Assembly: GCA_028281485.1 (NCBI GenBank)
Contig: JANQJT010000323.1
Coordinates: 1-16,905 of the forward strand
DNA length: 16,905 nucleotides
DNA from: Phycisphaeraceae bacterium
GTDB taxonomy: Bacteria > Planctomycetota > Phycisphaerae > Phycisphaerales > Zrk34
Reading direction: 5' to 3'
This document shows positions 7,209-14,096 of this stretch, piece after piece. Every line of letters starts with the position of its first letter. The stretch's first letter is position 1. A program made the position numbers and the translations under genes. The notes under the pieces are model-generated. The model worked only from the letters and a program-made list of their open reading frames with translations, had not been told where the DNA came from and did no database searches.

Positions 7209-8660
7209 ATGAAGACGGCGAACGTTCTGTGCATTGTTGTGTTGAGTCTCCTGCTGGTTGCGTGCTCCACCCGCGTGCCGGCCGACGATGAGCGCGATAT
7301 CGCCAAGCCCAACATCATCTTCATCATGGCCGACGACCTGGCCTGGGCCGACGTGGGCTACAACGGCGCCAAGTTTTACGAGACGCCCAACATCGACGCG
7401 ATGGCGCGAGAGGGCATGGTGTTCAACCGCTTCTACCCGGCCGGCCCGAACTGTGCCCCCACGCGTGCGTGCATCGTCACCGGCATGTACACGCCGCGAC
7501 ACAAGCTCTACCAGCCCGGCGGTTCGGGCAAGGGCGACGTCAAGCTGATGCGCTGGCAGGTGCCCACGCGCGGCGAGAAAGACCCCGCCTACAACACGTT
7601 CCAATCCAACCACAACACCATCGATGGCAAGTGGGTCTCCATCGCCGAGACGATCAAGCCGGCCGGTTACGTCACCGCACGCATCGGCAAGTGGCACCTC
7701 GGCAGCGACGAGCAGGGCTTCGACCTGTCCACCAACGACGGCGTGCGCCCGTTCTCCGAAACCGACGCCAACTTCTACAGCGACATCCATGTCGGCAGAA
7801 AGATCACCGACCGCGCGATCGAGTTCATCGAAGAACATCGGGATCGTCCGTTCATGATCTACCTCAACCACTGGGAGGTGCACGGCCCGCTCAAGGCCGA
7901 GCGATCGCTCGTCGACAAGTACACCGACAAGAAGAAGACCTTCTCCGGCGACGACCGCTTCAACTGGAAGCCCGTCTTCGCCGCCGAGGTGGAGGTGGTC
8001 GATCGCAGCGTGGGTCGCATCCGCGCCACGCTCGCCGAGCTCGGCCTCGACGACAACACCCTCGTCATCTTCACCAGCGATAACGGCGGGGCGGCCGGCA
8101 GCACCAACAACCTCCCGCTCCACGGCGCCAAGGGCAGTCTCTTCGAGGGCGGCATCCGCACGGCCTGCGTCGCCGTATGGCCCGGACGGATCAGGCCCGG
8201 TTCCGTGACCGACACCCCCGTGTCCGGCGTCGACATGATGCCCACCTTCGCCGAACTGGCCCGCGCCGATCTGCCGACGACCCAACCCGTCGACGGCACA
8301 TCGATCGTGCCCCTGCTGACACAACAGGACGGACTCGGCGATCGCGCCATCTTTTGGCACTACCCGCTCTACCTGGCGGGCACCTCATACAACAGGGTCC
8401 TGCCCGTCTACGGCACCGACGAGAACTACTGGCGTGGCGTCCCGGCCAGCGCGATCATGCGCGGCGATTGGAAGCTGATCCATTATTACGAGTACGATTC
8501 GATCGTGCTGTTCAACCTGAAAACCGATCCCGGCGAGAAGAACGATCTGTCTGAAACGCGCCCCGAGATCGCCGCGAAGCTCAAAGCCGAACTCGCCGCG
8601 TGGGTTAAGGAAACCGGCGCCCCGGTGCCCAACAAGCCGAATCCCAAGTTCGCGCCGTAA
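7209..8660 (+). CDS. Secreted lipoprotein sulfatase (arylsulfatase A-like, FGly type)
   Basis: The protein is 483 residues. A lipoprotein signal peptide ends in the lipobox LVAC with C19 as the lipidated residue, so the enzyme should be anchored to a membrane and face the periplasm. The alkaline-phosphatase-superfamily sulfatase core is complete: metal-binding D42-D43 in FIMADD, the formylglycine motif C82-A-P-T-R (CAPTRACIVTG), GKWHLG (160-165), SDNGG with D291 and N292, then the C-terminal WKLIHYYEY and NLKTDPGEKNDL blocks. C82 must be converted to formylglycine by a maturase not present in the window. The motif has Thr where most family members have Ser, a common variant. It should hydrolyse sulphate esters of polysaccharides, but the substrate cannot be predicted. 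GGAGGT stands 3 nt before ATG 7209. It is probably transcribed with ilvD upstream. Confidence 0.93.
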   Translation: MKTANVLCIVVLSLLLVACSTRVPADDERDIAKPNIIFIMADDLAWADVGYNGAKFYETPNIDAMAREGMVFNRFYPAGPNCAPTRACIVTGMYTPRHKLYQPGGSGKGDVKLMRWQVPTRGEKDPAYNTFQSNHNTIDGKWVSIAETIKPAGYVTARIGKWHLGSDEQGFDLSTNDGVRPFSETDANFYSDIHVGRKITDRAIEFIEEHRDRPFMIYLNHWEVHGPLKAERSLVDKYTDKKKTFSGDDRFNWKPVFAAEVEVVDRSVGRIRATLAELGLDDNTLVIFTSDNGGAAGSTNNLPLHGAKGSLFEGGIRTACVAVWPGRIRPGSVTDTPVSGVDMMPTFAELARADLPTTQPVDGTSIVPLLTQQDGLGDRAIFWHYPLYLAGTSYNRVLPVYGTDENYWRGVPASAIMRGDWKLIHYYEYDSIVLFNLKTDPGEKNDLSETRPEIAAKLKAELAAWVKETGAPVPNKPNPKFAP

Positions 8661-8679
8661 TCCACAATCCGATTCTTGA

Positions 8680-8701
8680 CCGAAAACAATGCTGTTTCCG
8701 G
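8680..8701 (+). terminator. hairpin after the sulfatase gene
   Basis: CCGAAAACA-ATGC-TGTTTCCGG forms a 9-position stem with one A/C mismatch and a 4-nt loop, 20 bp after the sulfatase stop. There is no T-run after it, so it is a poor intrinsic terminator. It may protect the 3' end or act as an operator for the next gene. Confidence 0.3.
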
Positions 8702-8799
8702 TGCACGGTTCGCGTTATCATCCGTGGTTTCAAGGCGGCGGAGCCGTCTGGCCGATGCGTTTTAAATGTAGTCGTACGCGCAGCGCAAGGAGGCGCATG

Positions 8800-9354
8800 A
8801 TGCCCATCGAACAGGAAACCCTCGCCAAGTACCCCAACCGCGTCTTCATCGAAACCGGCACGTACCTCGGCCTGACCGTCGAGAAGGCGTTGAACGTCGG
8901 CTTCGAAAAGGTGTACTCCATCGAGATCGATGACAAGCTTGCCGCCGACGCCACCGAGAAGTTTGCCGATGACGACCGCGTAACCATCTGTCACGGCGAC
9001 ACGCTCTCCTGGCTGCCGAAGATCCTGGCCGACATCAACGAGCCGGTCACGCTCTGGCTCGACGCCCACGCCTCGGGCCCGCTGCACGGCGGCGACGTGC
9101 CGTACCCGATCATCAACGAGCTGCTCATCCTCGCCCAGCACCCGATCAAGGAACACTCCATCCTCATCGACGACCTGCGCCTGGTAGAAACCGAGTGGCG
9201 TCTGCAGAAGCAGATGATCATCAGCGGCATCCGCCAGATCAGCGAGCGTTACATGATCGGTTTCGAGGCGGGCATCATCCCCAACGACGTGCTCGTGGCC
9301 GTGCCCCCGGACAAGGTCCCCGCCGATCAACGGTCCGTCGCACGCTCGGCTTAA
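8800..9354 (+). CDS. Class I SAM-methyltransferase-like protein
   Basis: The protein is 184 residues from ATG 8800. An AAGGAGG sequence (8787-8793) lies 6 nt before it, which favours it over the ATG 3 nt upstream and over a longer frame from 8689. Residues 15-24 (VFIETGTYLG) form a glycine-containing loop after the first strand, and VYSIEID (about 34-40) ends a second strand in an acidic residue; together they are the motif I and II pattern of Rossmann-type SAM-binding proteins. ICHGDTLSWLP matches motif III, and LWLDAHASGPLHGG plus SILIDDLR resemble the FkbM-like/hypothetical methyltransferase group that shares ETGTYxG and LDxH motifs. It should bind S-adenosylmethionine, but the acceptor is unknown. 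It follows the sulfatase after 139 bp and ends 3 bp from the convergent next gene. Confidence 0.7.
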   Translation: MPIEQETLAKYPNRVFIETGTYLGLTVEKALNVGFEKVYSIEIDDKLAADATEKFADDDRVTICHGDTLSWLPKILADINEPVTLWLDAHASGPLHGGDVPYPIINELLILAQHPIKEHSILIDDLRLVETEWRLQKQMIISGIRQISERYMIGFEAGIIPNDVLVAVPPDKVPADQRSVARSA

Positions 9355-9357
9355 CCC

Positions 9358-9717
9358 TCAATCGGTCCGGGCCGCGTCGATCGCCTGCGCCTGTTTCACA
9401 CCGCTCCACGCATCAAGGATCAGTTCATCGAGCATCGGGTGCAGCGATTGATCGCCAAACGCCCGGCGCAGCTCGTCGGTATACCGCTCGATGCCCACCC
9501 GCGCGCGGTCGATGCCCAGCAGACGCTCGTCGCGATCCAGTTCGCCGGCGTGTTGCAGCGCCATCGCCAGCGATTGCAGCCCGATGATCGCCGGCACCGC
9601 CGCCTTCCACGCCCGACCGTCCGCGTCGTCCGGCAGCGCCACCGCCGACTGGGCGAACTCTACCCACCGCCCCAGCAGCACCGTCCACGTCAGTCTGGCA
9701 TCGTCTCGATCCGGCAT
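9358..9717 (-). CDS. Conserved-looking hypothetical protein
   Basis: The protein is 119 residues and I do not recognise the family. The composition looks like a real helical globular protein: aromatic and hydrophobic residues are spaced in helices (TWTVLLGRWVEFAQSAVAL, AVPAIIGLQSLAMALQH) with acidic and basic residues between, and it ends PMLDELILDAWSGVKQAQAI. The competing frame on the same strand is Gly/Ala/Arg-rich and less protein-like. There are no transmembrane segments or signal peptide. No Shine-Dalgarno is visible before ATG 9717; a TAGACT sits 6 nt upstream, so a leaderless transcript is conceivable. It is convergent with the methyltransferase-like gene and divergent from the membrane-protein gene, with which it shares a 74-bp promoter region. 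Confidence 0.65.
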   Translation of the reverse strand: MPDRDDARLTWTVLLGRWVEFAQSAVALPDDADGRAWKAAVPAIIGLQSLAMALQHAGELDRDERLLGIDRARVGIERYTDELRRAFGDQSLHPMLDELILDAWSGVKQAQAIDAARTD

Positions 9718-9732
9718 GTCTATAGTCTAGCG

Positions 9733-9761
9733 TTGGCCGCGGGCCCCGTGGCCTGTATCAT
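9733..9761 (+). promoter_or_regulatory. promoter of the 547-residue membrane protein gene
   Basis: TTGGCC, a 17-bp spacer and TATCAT match the -35/-10 layout at the ideal spacing, about 30 bp before the ATG at 9792. A near-perfect 19-bp palindrome fills the spacer. Confidence 0.5.
9735..9753. promoter_or_regulatory. candidate operator palindrome GGCCGCGGGCCCCGTGGCC
   Basis: This 19-bp sequence is symmetrical around its central C with eight of nine pairs matched; the exception is a G opposite a T. It overlaps the spacer of the plus-strand promoter and lies just upstream of the minus-strand hypothetical gene, so one bound protein could control both. In GC-rich DNA such palindromes also arise by chance. 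Confidence 0.35.
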
Positions 9762-9791
9762 CACATCGACTGCGAGCAAGAGGAAAACGCC

Positions 9792-11435
9792 ATGCCCAGC
9801 CGGTCCGACGCCCATACCGTTCGGGGAATCGACTACGCCAGCACCTTCTGGTTTACCGAGATCTTCCGATCCTTCCGCATCGCCACGCAGCCCGGCAAGA
9901 TGGGCCTCGCGCTACTCTTGGTGATCGCCGTATTTATCAGCTCGCTGCTGCTGGACGGCCTGTTCGGCGGACGCAGCGTCGTGCCCGGTGAGTTCCAACG
10001 CTTCGCGACACAATCGGCTGAAGACTACGACGATTGGCGCGAGATGGAGATGCAGTCCGTCCGCCGCCGGCTGGCGATCATCGCCGCCTCGTATTCCGAC
10101 CAGTCCCGCCAGGCCACCATCGAGCACTACGCCGAGGTGTCCAGCCCGTTCCGCGAGGCGCGCAAGGCCGTCAACGACCACTTCGACGGCCGCATCGAAG
10201 ACCTGAAAGAAAGACAGGCCGACGAAACACCCGACGCGTCAGACCCCGAGGCCGCCAAGGCCATCGAAGAAGAATACGCCGCCGCGCGCAGCGTCATCGA
10301 AGACCAGCGCCACACGAACCTGACCAGGATCAACGACCTGGCCTCGACCGGCATCTTCCGCGAGGTGATCGACATTAAGATCAACGCGTTTGCGCGATTG
10401 ATCACCGCCGCGACCGAGCTCAACCCCGGCTGGGATCAGCTCAACCCCGCGCGCGACCTCGAACGGGCGCAGTTCAACGAAGACCTCACGCCCACGATCA
10501 TCGGCTCGCTGCGCGTCGTGCTCTACGAGATGCCGACGTGGATGTGGCACAGCCACCGCGGCTTCATGGTCGTGAGCATGCTGCTGTTCCTGGGGATCTG
10601 GTCGCTGTTCGGCGGGTCGATCAGCCGCATGTGTGTCGTGGAAGTCGCCACCGACGAACGCGAGTCGGCGTTCGCCGCGTTCGCGTTTTCTCGCAAGCGC
10701 TGGCTGCAGTACGCCCTGGCCCCGGCCATCCCCATGATCCTCATCGGCATCTTCGCGCTGCTGTTGGCGGCGATCGGTCTGCTCTACCACGTGCCCGTGC
10801 TGGACATCCTGGCCGGCGTGCTGTTTGCCCTGGCCATCCCCGTGGGCTTCGCCATGGCGTTCTTCCTGATCGGCTGGGTCGGCGCGGTGCATCTGATGTA
10901 CCCCGCGATCAGCGCCGAGGGCACCGACGCCTTCGACTCGCTCAGCCGCAGCTACGGTTACGTGCTCAACCGGCCCTGGCGATTCCTGCTGTACACCTTC
11001 GTCTCCCTCATCTACGGCGCCGCGACCTACCTGTTCGTCGGCCTGTTCGTCTTCACCGCGCTGTATCTCGCCCAAGGCGCGACGGCGATCTGGAGCGGTC
11101 GCTTCGATCAGATCATGTCCCAGCCGCGCGTCGGCGACCTGACCTACAACCTCGACTTCTCCGAGCTGACCGCCACCGAGAAGGTCACCGCCGTCATCGT
11201 CTTCGTCTGGGTCCACCTGGCCGTCGGCCTCGTCGCCGCGTACGCCCTGAGCTACTACTTCTCCTGCTACAGCACGATCTACATGCTGCTGCGGCGTCGG
11301 TGCGACGGGGTGAGCATCACCGAGGTCTACAACGAGGCCGACGACAAGAGCGAGGGCCCGGGCGACAAGATCGAACCCGGCAGCACCCCGCCGGTCAACG
11401 AGCCCGCCCCGCTGAGCCAGGCCGACGCCGAGTAG
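9792..11435 (+). CDS. Polytopic membrane protein of unknown function
   Basis: The protein is 547 residues and I do not recognise the family. One transmembrane segment lies near the N-terminus (about 37-58). A long charged, helical, soluble region (about 60-245) follows, with a likely coiled-coil stretch around 120-175. Then come hydrophobic segments at about 257-275, 306-333, 338-370, 395-428 and 464-490; the longer ones may hold two passes. The C-terminal 45 residues are acidic and proline-rich, and look disordered. The layout suggests an integral membrane scaffold or transport-related protein with one large domain on one side of the membrane. The sequence FDSLSRSYGYVLNRPWRFLLY (about 381-401) resembles an amphipathic element seen in YIP1/DUF-type membrane proteins, but I cannot assign a family. 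Start ATG 9792 follows AGAGGA at 7 nt. No catalytic motif was found. Confidence 0.85.
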   Translation: MPSRSDAHTVRGIDYASTFWFTEIFRSFRIATQPGKMGLALLLVIAVFISSLLLDGLFGGRSVVPGEFQRFATQSAEDYDDWREMEMQSVRRRLAIIAASYSDQSRQATIEHYAEVSSPFREARKAVNDHFDGRIEDLKERQADETPDASDPEAAKAIEEEYAAARSVIEDQRHTNLTRINDLASTGIFREVIDIKINAFARLITAATELNPGWDQLNPARDLERAQFNEDLTPTIIGSLRVVLYEMPTWMWHSHRGFMVVSMLLFLGIWSLFGGSISRMCVVEVATDERESAFAAFAFSRKRWLQYALAPAIPMILIGIFALLLAAIGLLYHVPVLDILAGVLFALAIPVGFAMAFFLIGWVGAVHLMYPAISAEGTDAFDSLSRSYGYVLNRPWRFLLYTFVSLIYGAATYLFVGLFVFTALYLAQGATAIWSGRFDQIMSQPRVGDLTYNLDFSELTATEKVTAVIVFVWVHLAVGLVAAYALSYYFSCYSTIYMLLRRRCDGVSITEVYNEADDKSEGPGDKIEPGSTPPVNEPAPLSQADAE

Positions 11436-11467
11436 CACCCCTCGATCCCCAAATCCGTCCGATTCGC

Positions 11468-11473
11468 TACAAT
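11468..11473 (+). promoter_or_regulatory. -10 element upstream of ilvN
   Basis: TACAAT lies about 36 bp before the ilvN ATG, inside TCGCTACAATG (11464-11474), which is identical to the sequence in the rpmE promoter. No good -35 is seen 16-18 bp upstream. The presence of a promoter here indicates that ilvN is transcribed separately from the membrane-protein gene. Confidence 0.5.
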
Positions 11474-11508
11474 GGCCGCCCCTTGATTTACGGACGGAAA
11501 GGATCGCC

Positions 11509-12099
11509 ATGAGCGTCACCCGACACATCATCGCCGCGCTGGTCCAGAATCAGCCCGGCGTGCTCGCCCACGTCGCCGGCATGTTCGCCGCACGCGGCTT
11601 CAATATCGACTCCCTCGTCGTCGGTCGCACCGAAAACCCCAAGCTCAGCCGCATGACCATCGTGCTCACCGGTGACGACGCCGTGCTCGAGCAGGTCCGC
11701 AAGCAGCTGGCCAAGATCGTGGAGGTCGTCAAGGTCGTCGACTACTCCACCGCCGACTACGTCGAGCGCGACCTGCTGCTCGTCCGCCTCGGCGCCGGCA
11801 CCGAAGACCGCAACGACGTCATCCAGCTCGCCCAGATGTTCCGCGGCAAGATTGTCGACGTCGGCCACAACGAGCTGATGATCGAGCTGTCCGGCACGGA
11901 GGACAAGCTCGAGTCGTTCATCGAGCTGGCGGCGCAGCACGGCATCGTCGAGGTCGCTCGTACCGGCGTGATCGCCATGCCCCGTAGCGAGAAAACCCCC
12001 GGCAAGACCCCCGTCGGGCGTCGTGTACAGACCGTCCTGGCCGACCCGGCGGAAGACGACGGCCCGGCGATCGATCCCGGCGACCTGCCGCCGGGCTGA
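11509..12099 (+). CDS. ilvN: Acetolactate synthase small (regulatory) subunit
   Basis: The protein is 196 residues. It carries the N-terminal ACT domain (residues about 4-75; IIAALVQNQPGVLAHVAGMFAARGFNIDSLVVG) that binds valine for feedback inhibition, followed by the ALS small-subunit C-terminal domain (about 82-158; YVERDLLLVRLGA, DVGHNELMIELSG, GIVEVARTGVIAMPR). It activates and confers valine sensitivity on the catalytic subunit IlvB, which makes acetolactate or acetohydroxybutyrate in branched-chain amino acid synthesis. AAGGA stands 6 nt before ATG 11509. A tail of about 35 residues beyond the usual end (rich in Pro, Asp and Gly) is extra compared with the roughly 160-residue norm. ilvB and ilvC are not in the window, so subunits of one enzyme are encoded apart. 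The alternative symbol ilvH is equally valid. Confidence 0.95.
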   Translation: MSVTRHIIAALVQNQPGVLAHVAGMFAARGFNIDSLVVGRTENPKLSRMTIVLTGDDAVLEQVRKQLAKIVEVVKVVDYSTADYVERDLLLVRLGAGTEDRNDVIQLAQMFRGKIVDVGHNELMIELSGTEDKLESFIELAAQHGIVEVARTGVIAMPRSEKTPGKTPVGRRVQTVLADPAEDDGPAIDPGDLPPG

Positions 12100-12292
12100 G
12101 AGTGCTCACGTGTTAATCATCGCAGACTGATCAAGGGAGGATTCCGGCGACTTTGCCCGTCTGGGCACGGCCGTTGCTTGCTCACATTCCGACGCAGACC
12201 GAACCGCAACTTCGCCTGCTTCGACCGCAAGTCCGACCGCGTTTGTGCCGATCCCATTCATTCAATCCCAACCCCAACAGCGACCCATCTTT
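12100..12292 (+). other. 193-bp leader region upstream of the glycogen-synthase-like gene
   Basis: This is the longest gene-free stretch of the window. It holds a strong Shine-Dalgarno-like AAGGGAGGA at 12133-12141, not followed by an ATG or GTG at usable distance, and a perfect 5-bp hairpin TGCCC-GTCT-GGGCA at 12154-12167. The sequence just before the ATG at 12293 has no Shine-Dalgarno. A frame from TTG 12153 overlaps the start of the next gene but has a low-complexity Pro/Arg/Ser-rich product. No clear -35/-10 pair was found. Confidence 0.4.
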
Positions 12293-14065
12293 ATGCCTAA
12301 TCAAAAACACACCCTCGCACACGTCACCCACGAAGCCGTCGAGAAGATCGGCGGCATCGGCACCGTCCTCGAAGGGCTCATGACCAGCCCCGTCTACAAG
12401 AAGAACATCGGGCGATCCATCCTCATCGGCCCGTGCCAGACGCACGTCGCCGTCGACCCGACCAAACGCCTGGGCACCGAGGGCACGGTCCTCTACTCCA
12501 GCGTCGACGAGATCGACGAGCTCGGCCTGGGCCGCAAGCTGCGGCCCATCGAGTGGGCCTTCAGCACGCCCATCGTCTACGGCAAACGCACCTTCGACAT
12601 CCCCGGCGACAAGCTCACCGGCGAAGCCGACGTGCTGATGATCGACATCTTCAACATCAGCCACGACCGCCTGGCCCTGTTCAAGTACCGTCTCAACGAG
12701 ACGTTCGGCCTGGACTCCGGCCGCTACGACAGCGACTGGGGCTACGAGGAATACATCCGCCTGGCCGAGCCCGCCTTCTACGCCCTCAACGCGCTGCTCG
12801 GCGAAGAGGAAAAGCCCTGCGTCGTGCTCAGCCACGAGTTCATGGGCATGGGAACCGCGCTCAAGTGCATCATGGACGGCGCCGACGACTTCCGCACCAT
12901 CTTCCACGCCCACGAGTGCGCCACCGCACGGCACATCGTCGAGAACCACCCCGGCCACGACACCATGTTCTACAACGTGCTCCGCGAGGCGCGCAAGAAG
13001 AAGCAGTACGTCGAGGACGTGTTCGGCGACCTGTCCGGCGTGTTCCGCCACAAGCTCATCAGCCTGTCGCACTGCTGCGACGCGGTCATGGCCGTCGGTG
13101 ACTACACCGCTGAGGAGATGCACTTCCTCGGTTCGCACTTCGATCACCACGACATCGAGCTGGTCTACAACGGCGTGCCCGCCGCGAAGGTCACCCAGAA
13201 GGCGCGCAACGACGCCCGCACGATGCTCATCGACTACACCAACAAGACCCTCGGCTACAAGCCCGACGTGCTGATGACCCACGTCACACGCCCCGTGATC
13301 AGCAAGGGCCTGTGGCGTGACATCCAGGTCTGCGGCCACCTCGACTGCCACTTCGGCGAGCGGGGCGTCACCGGCGTGCTCTACATCCTCACCAGCGCCG
13401 GCGGCACACGTCGCGCCCAGGACGTGCGTCACATGGAAGCCGAGTACGGCTGGCCCGCCGACCACCGCTTCGGCTACCCCGACCTCGTCGGCCCCGAAGA
13501 AGACCTGTGGCGCATGATCGAACAGTTCAACGCCGAGCACGATAACGTGAAGGTCGTGTTGGTGAACCAGTTCGGCTGGTCGCGCGAGCGCATCGGCAAA
13601 CGCTGCCCCAAGGACATGGACATCGCACGCTTCCGCTGGGCGACCGACGTCGAGTTCGGCATGGCCACCTACGAGCCGTTCGGCATCAGCCCGCTCGAAC
13701 CGCTCGGCAGCGGGGCGGTCTGCGTCATCTCCAACGTCTGCGGCTGCGAAGGATTCGTCGAGTACGTCACCGACAACCAGCCCGTCGACAACGTGCTCGT
13801 GGCCGACTACACCCAGCTCGACAAGAAACGCACCATCAACGCGCTGCTGGACATGAACCAGCCCCAGCGCGACGCCATCGAGCGCATCGAATCCGCCCGC
13901 ATCGCCGACGAACTCGTCGAGCGCATCCCCTTCACCGACGCCGACCGCAAGGCCATGCTCAAGTCCGGCCAGGAGCTGGTGAAAATGATGGGCTGGGACC
14001 AGGTCGTCGAGAACAAGCTGCTGCACGTGCTCGACCGCATCGTCAATCACCTGGACGAGGATTGA
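12293..14065 (+). CDS. Glycogen-synthase-like GT-B glycosyltransferase
   Basis: The protein is 590 residues from ATG 12293. The N-terminus has HEAVEKIGGIGTVLEGL (13-29), corresponding to the K-x-G-G-[IL] nucleotide-sugar loop of glycogen/starch synthases and closest in wording to the GT3 form (NKVGGIYTVL). The middle has FHAHECATARHIVE and a VYNGVP element (about residue 300), both usual in GT-B enzymes. The C-terminal half has YEPFGISPLEPLGSGAVCVISNVCG with E461 and E469 forming the E-x7-E motif that contacts the donor and acceptor. This supports a retaining GT-B transferase using a nucleoside-diphosphate sugar, perhaps making glycogen or a related glucan; donor and product cannot be read. 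An upstream GTG (12245) would add 16 residues but brings no family sequence. It is followed after 31 bp by the AAA ATPase gene, with which it probably forms one transcription unit. Confidence 0.8.
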   Translation: MPNQKHTLAHVTHEAVEKIGGIGTVLEGLMTSPVYKKNIGRSILIGPCQTHVAVDPTKRLGTEGTVLYSSVDEIDELGLGRKLRPIEWAFSTPIVYGKRTFDIPGDKLTGEADVLMIDIFNISHDRLALFKYRLNETFGLDSGRYDSDWGYEEYIRLAEPAFYALNALLGEEEKPCVVLSHEFMGMGTALKCIMDGADDFRTIFHAHECATARHIVENHPGHDTMFYNVLREARKKKQYVEDVFGDLSGVFRHKLISLSHCCDAVMAVGDYTAEEMHFLGSHFDHHDIELVYNGVPAAKVTQKARNDARTMLIDYTNKTLGYKPDVLMTHVTRPVISKGLWRDIQVCGHLDCHFGERGVTGVLYILTSAGGTRRAQDVRHMEAEYGWPADHRFGYPDLVGPEEDLWRMIEQFNAEHDNVKVVLVNQFGWSRERIGKRCPKDMDIARFRWATDVEFGMATYEPFGISPLEPLGSGAVCVISNVCGCEGFVEYVTDNQPVDNVLVADYTQLDKKRTINALLDMNQPQRDAIERIESARIADELVERIPFTDADRKAMLKSGQELVKMMGWDQVVENKLLHVLDRIVNHLDED

Positions 14066-14096
14066 CCGACCGCGCCCCTTGGCCGACACTACCGGT

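Noticed and set aside
10239..11531. 430-codon minus-strand frame opposite the membrane-protein gene
   Set aside because: Gly/Asp/Val/Gln-rich low-complexity translation, crossing into the ilvN start; no domain or start signal.
12076..12095. Perfect 7-bp inverted repeat CCCGGCG/CGCCGGG at the end of ilvN
   Set aside because: It lies inside the coding sequence and encodes the Pro/Gly tail, and no T-run follows. Considered as a terminator but judged a by-product of GC-rich codons.
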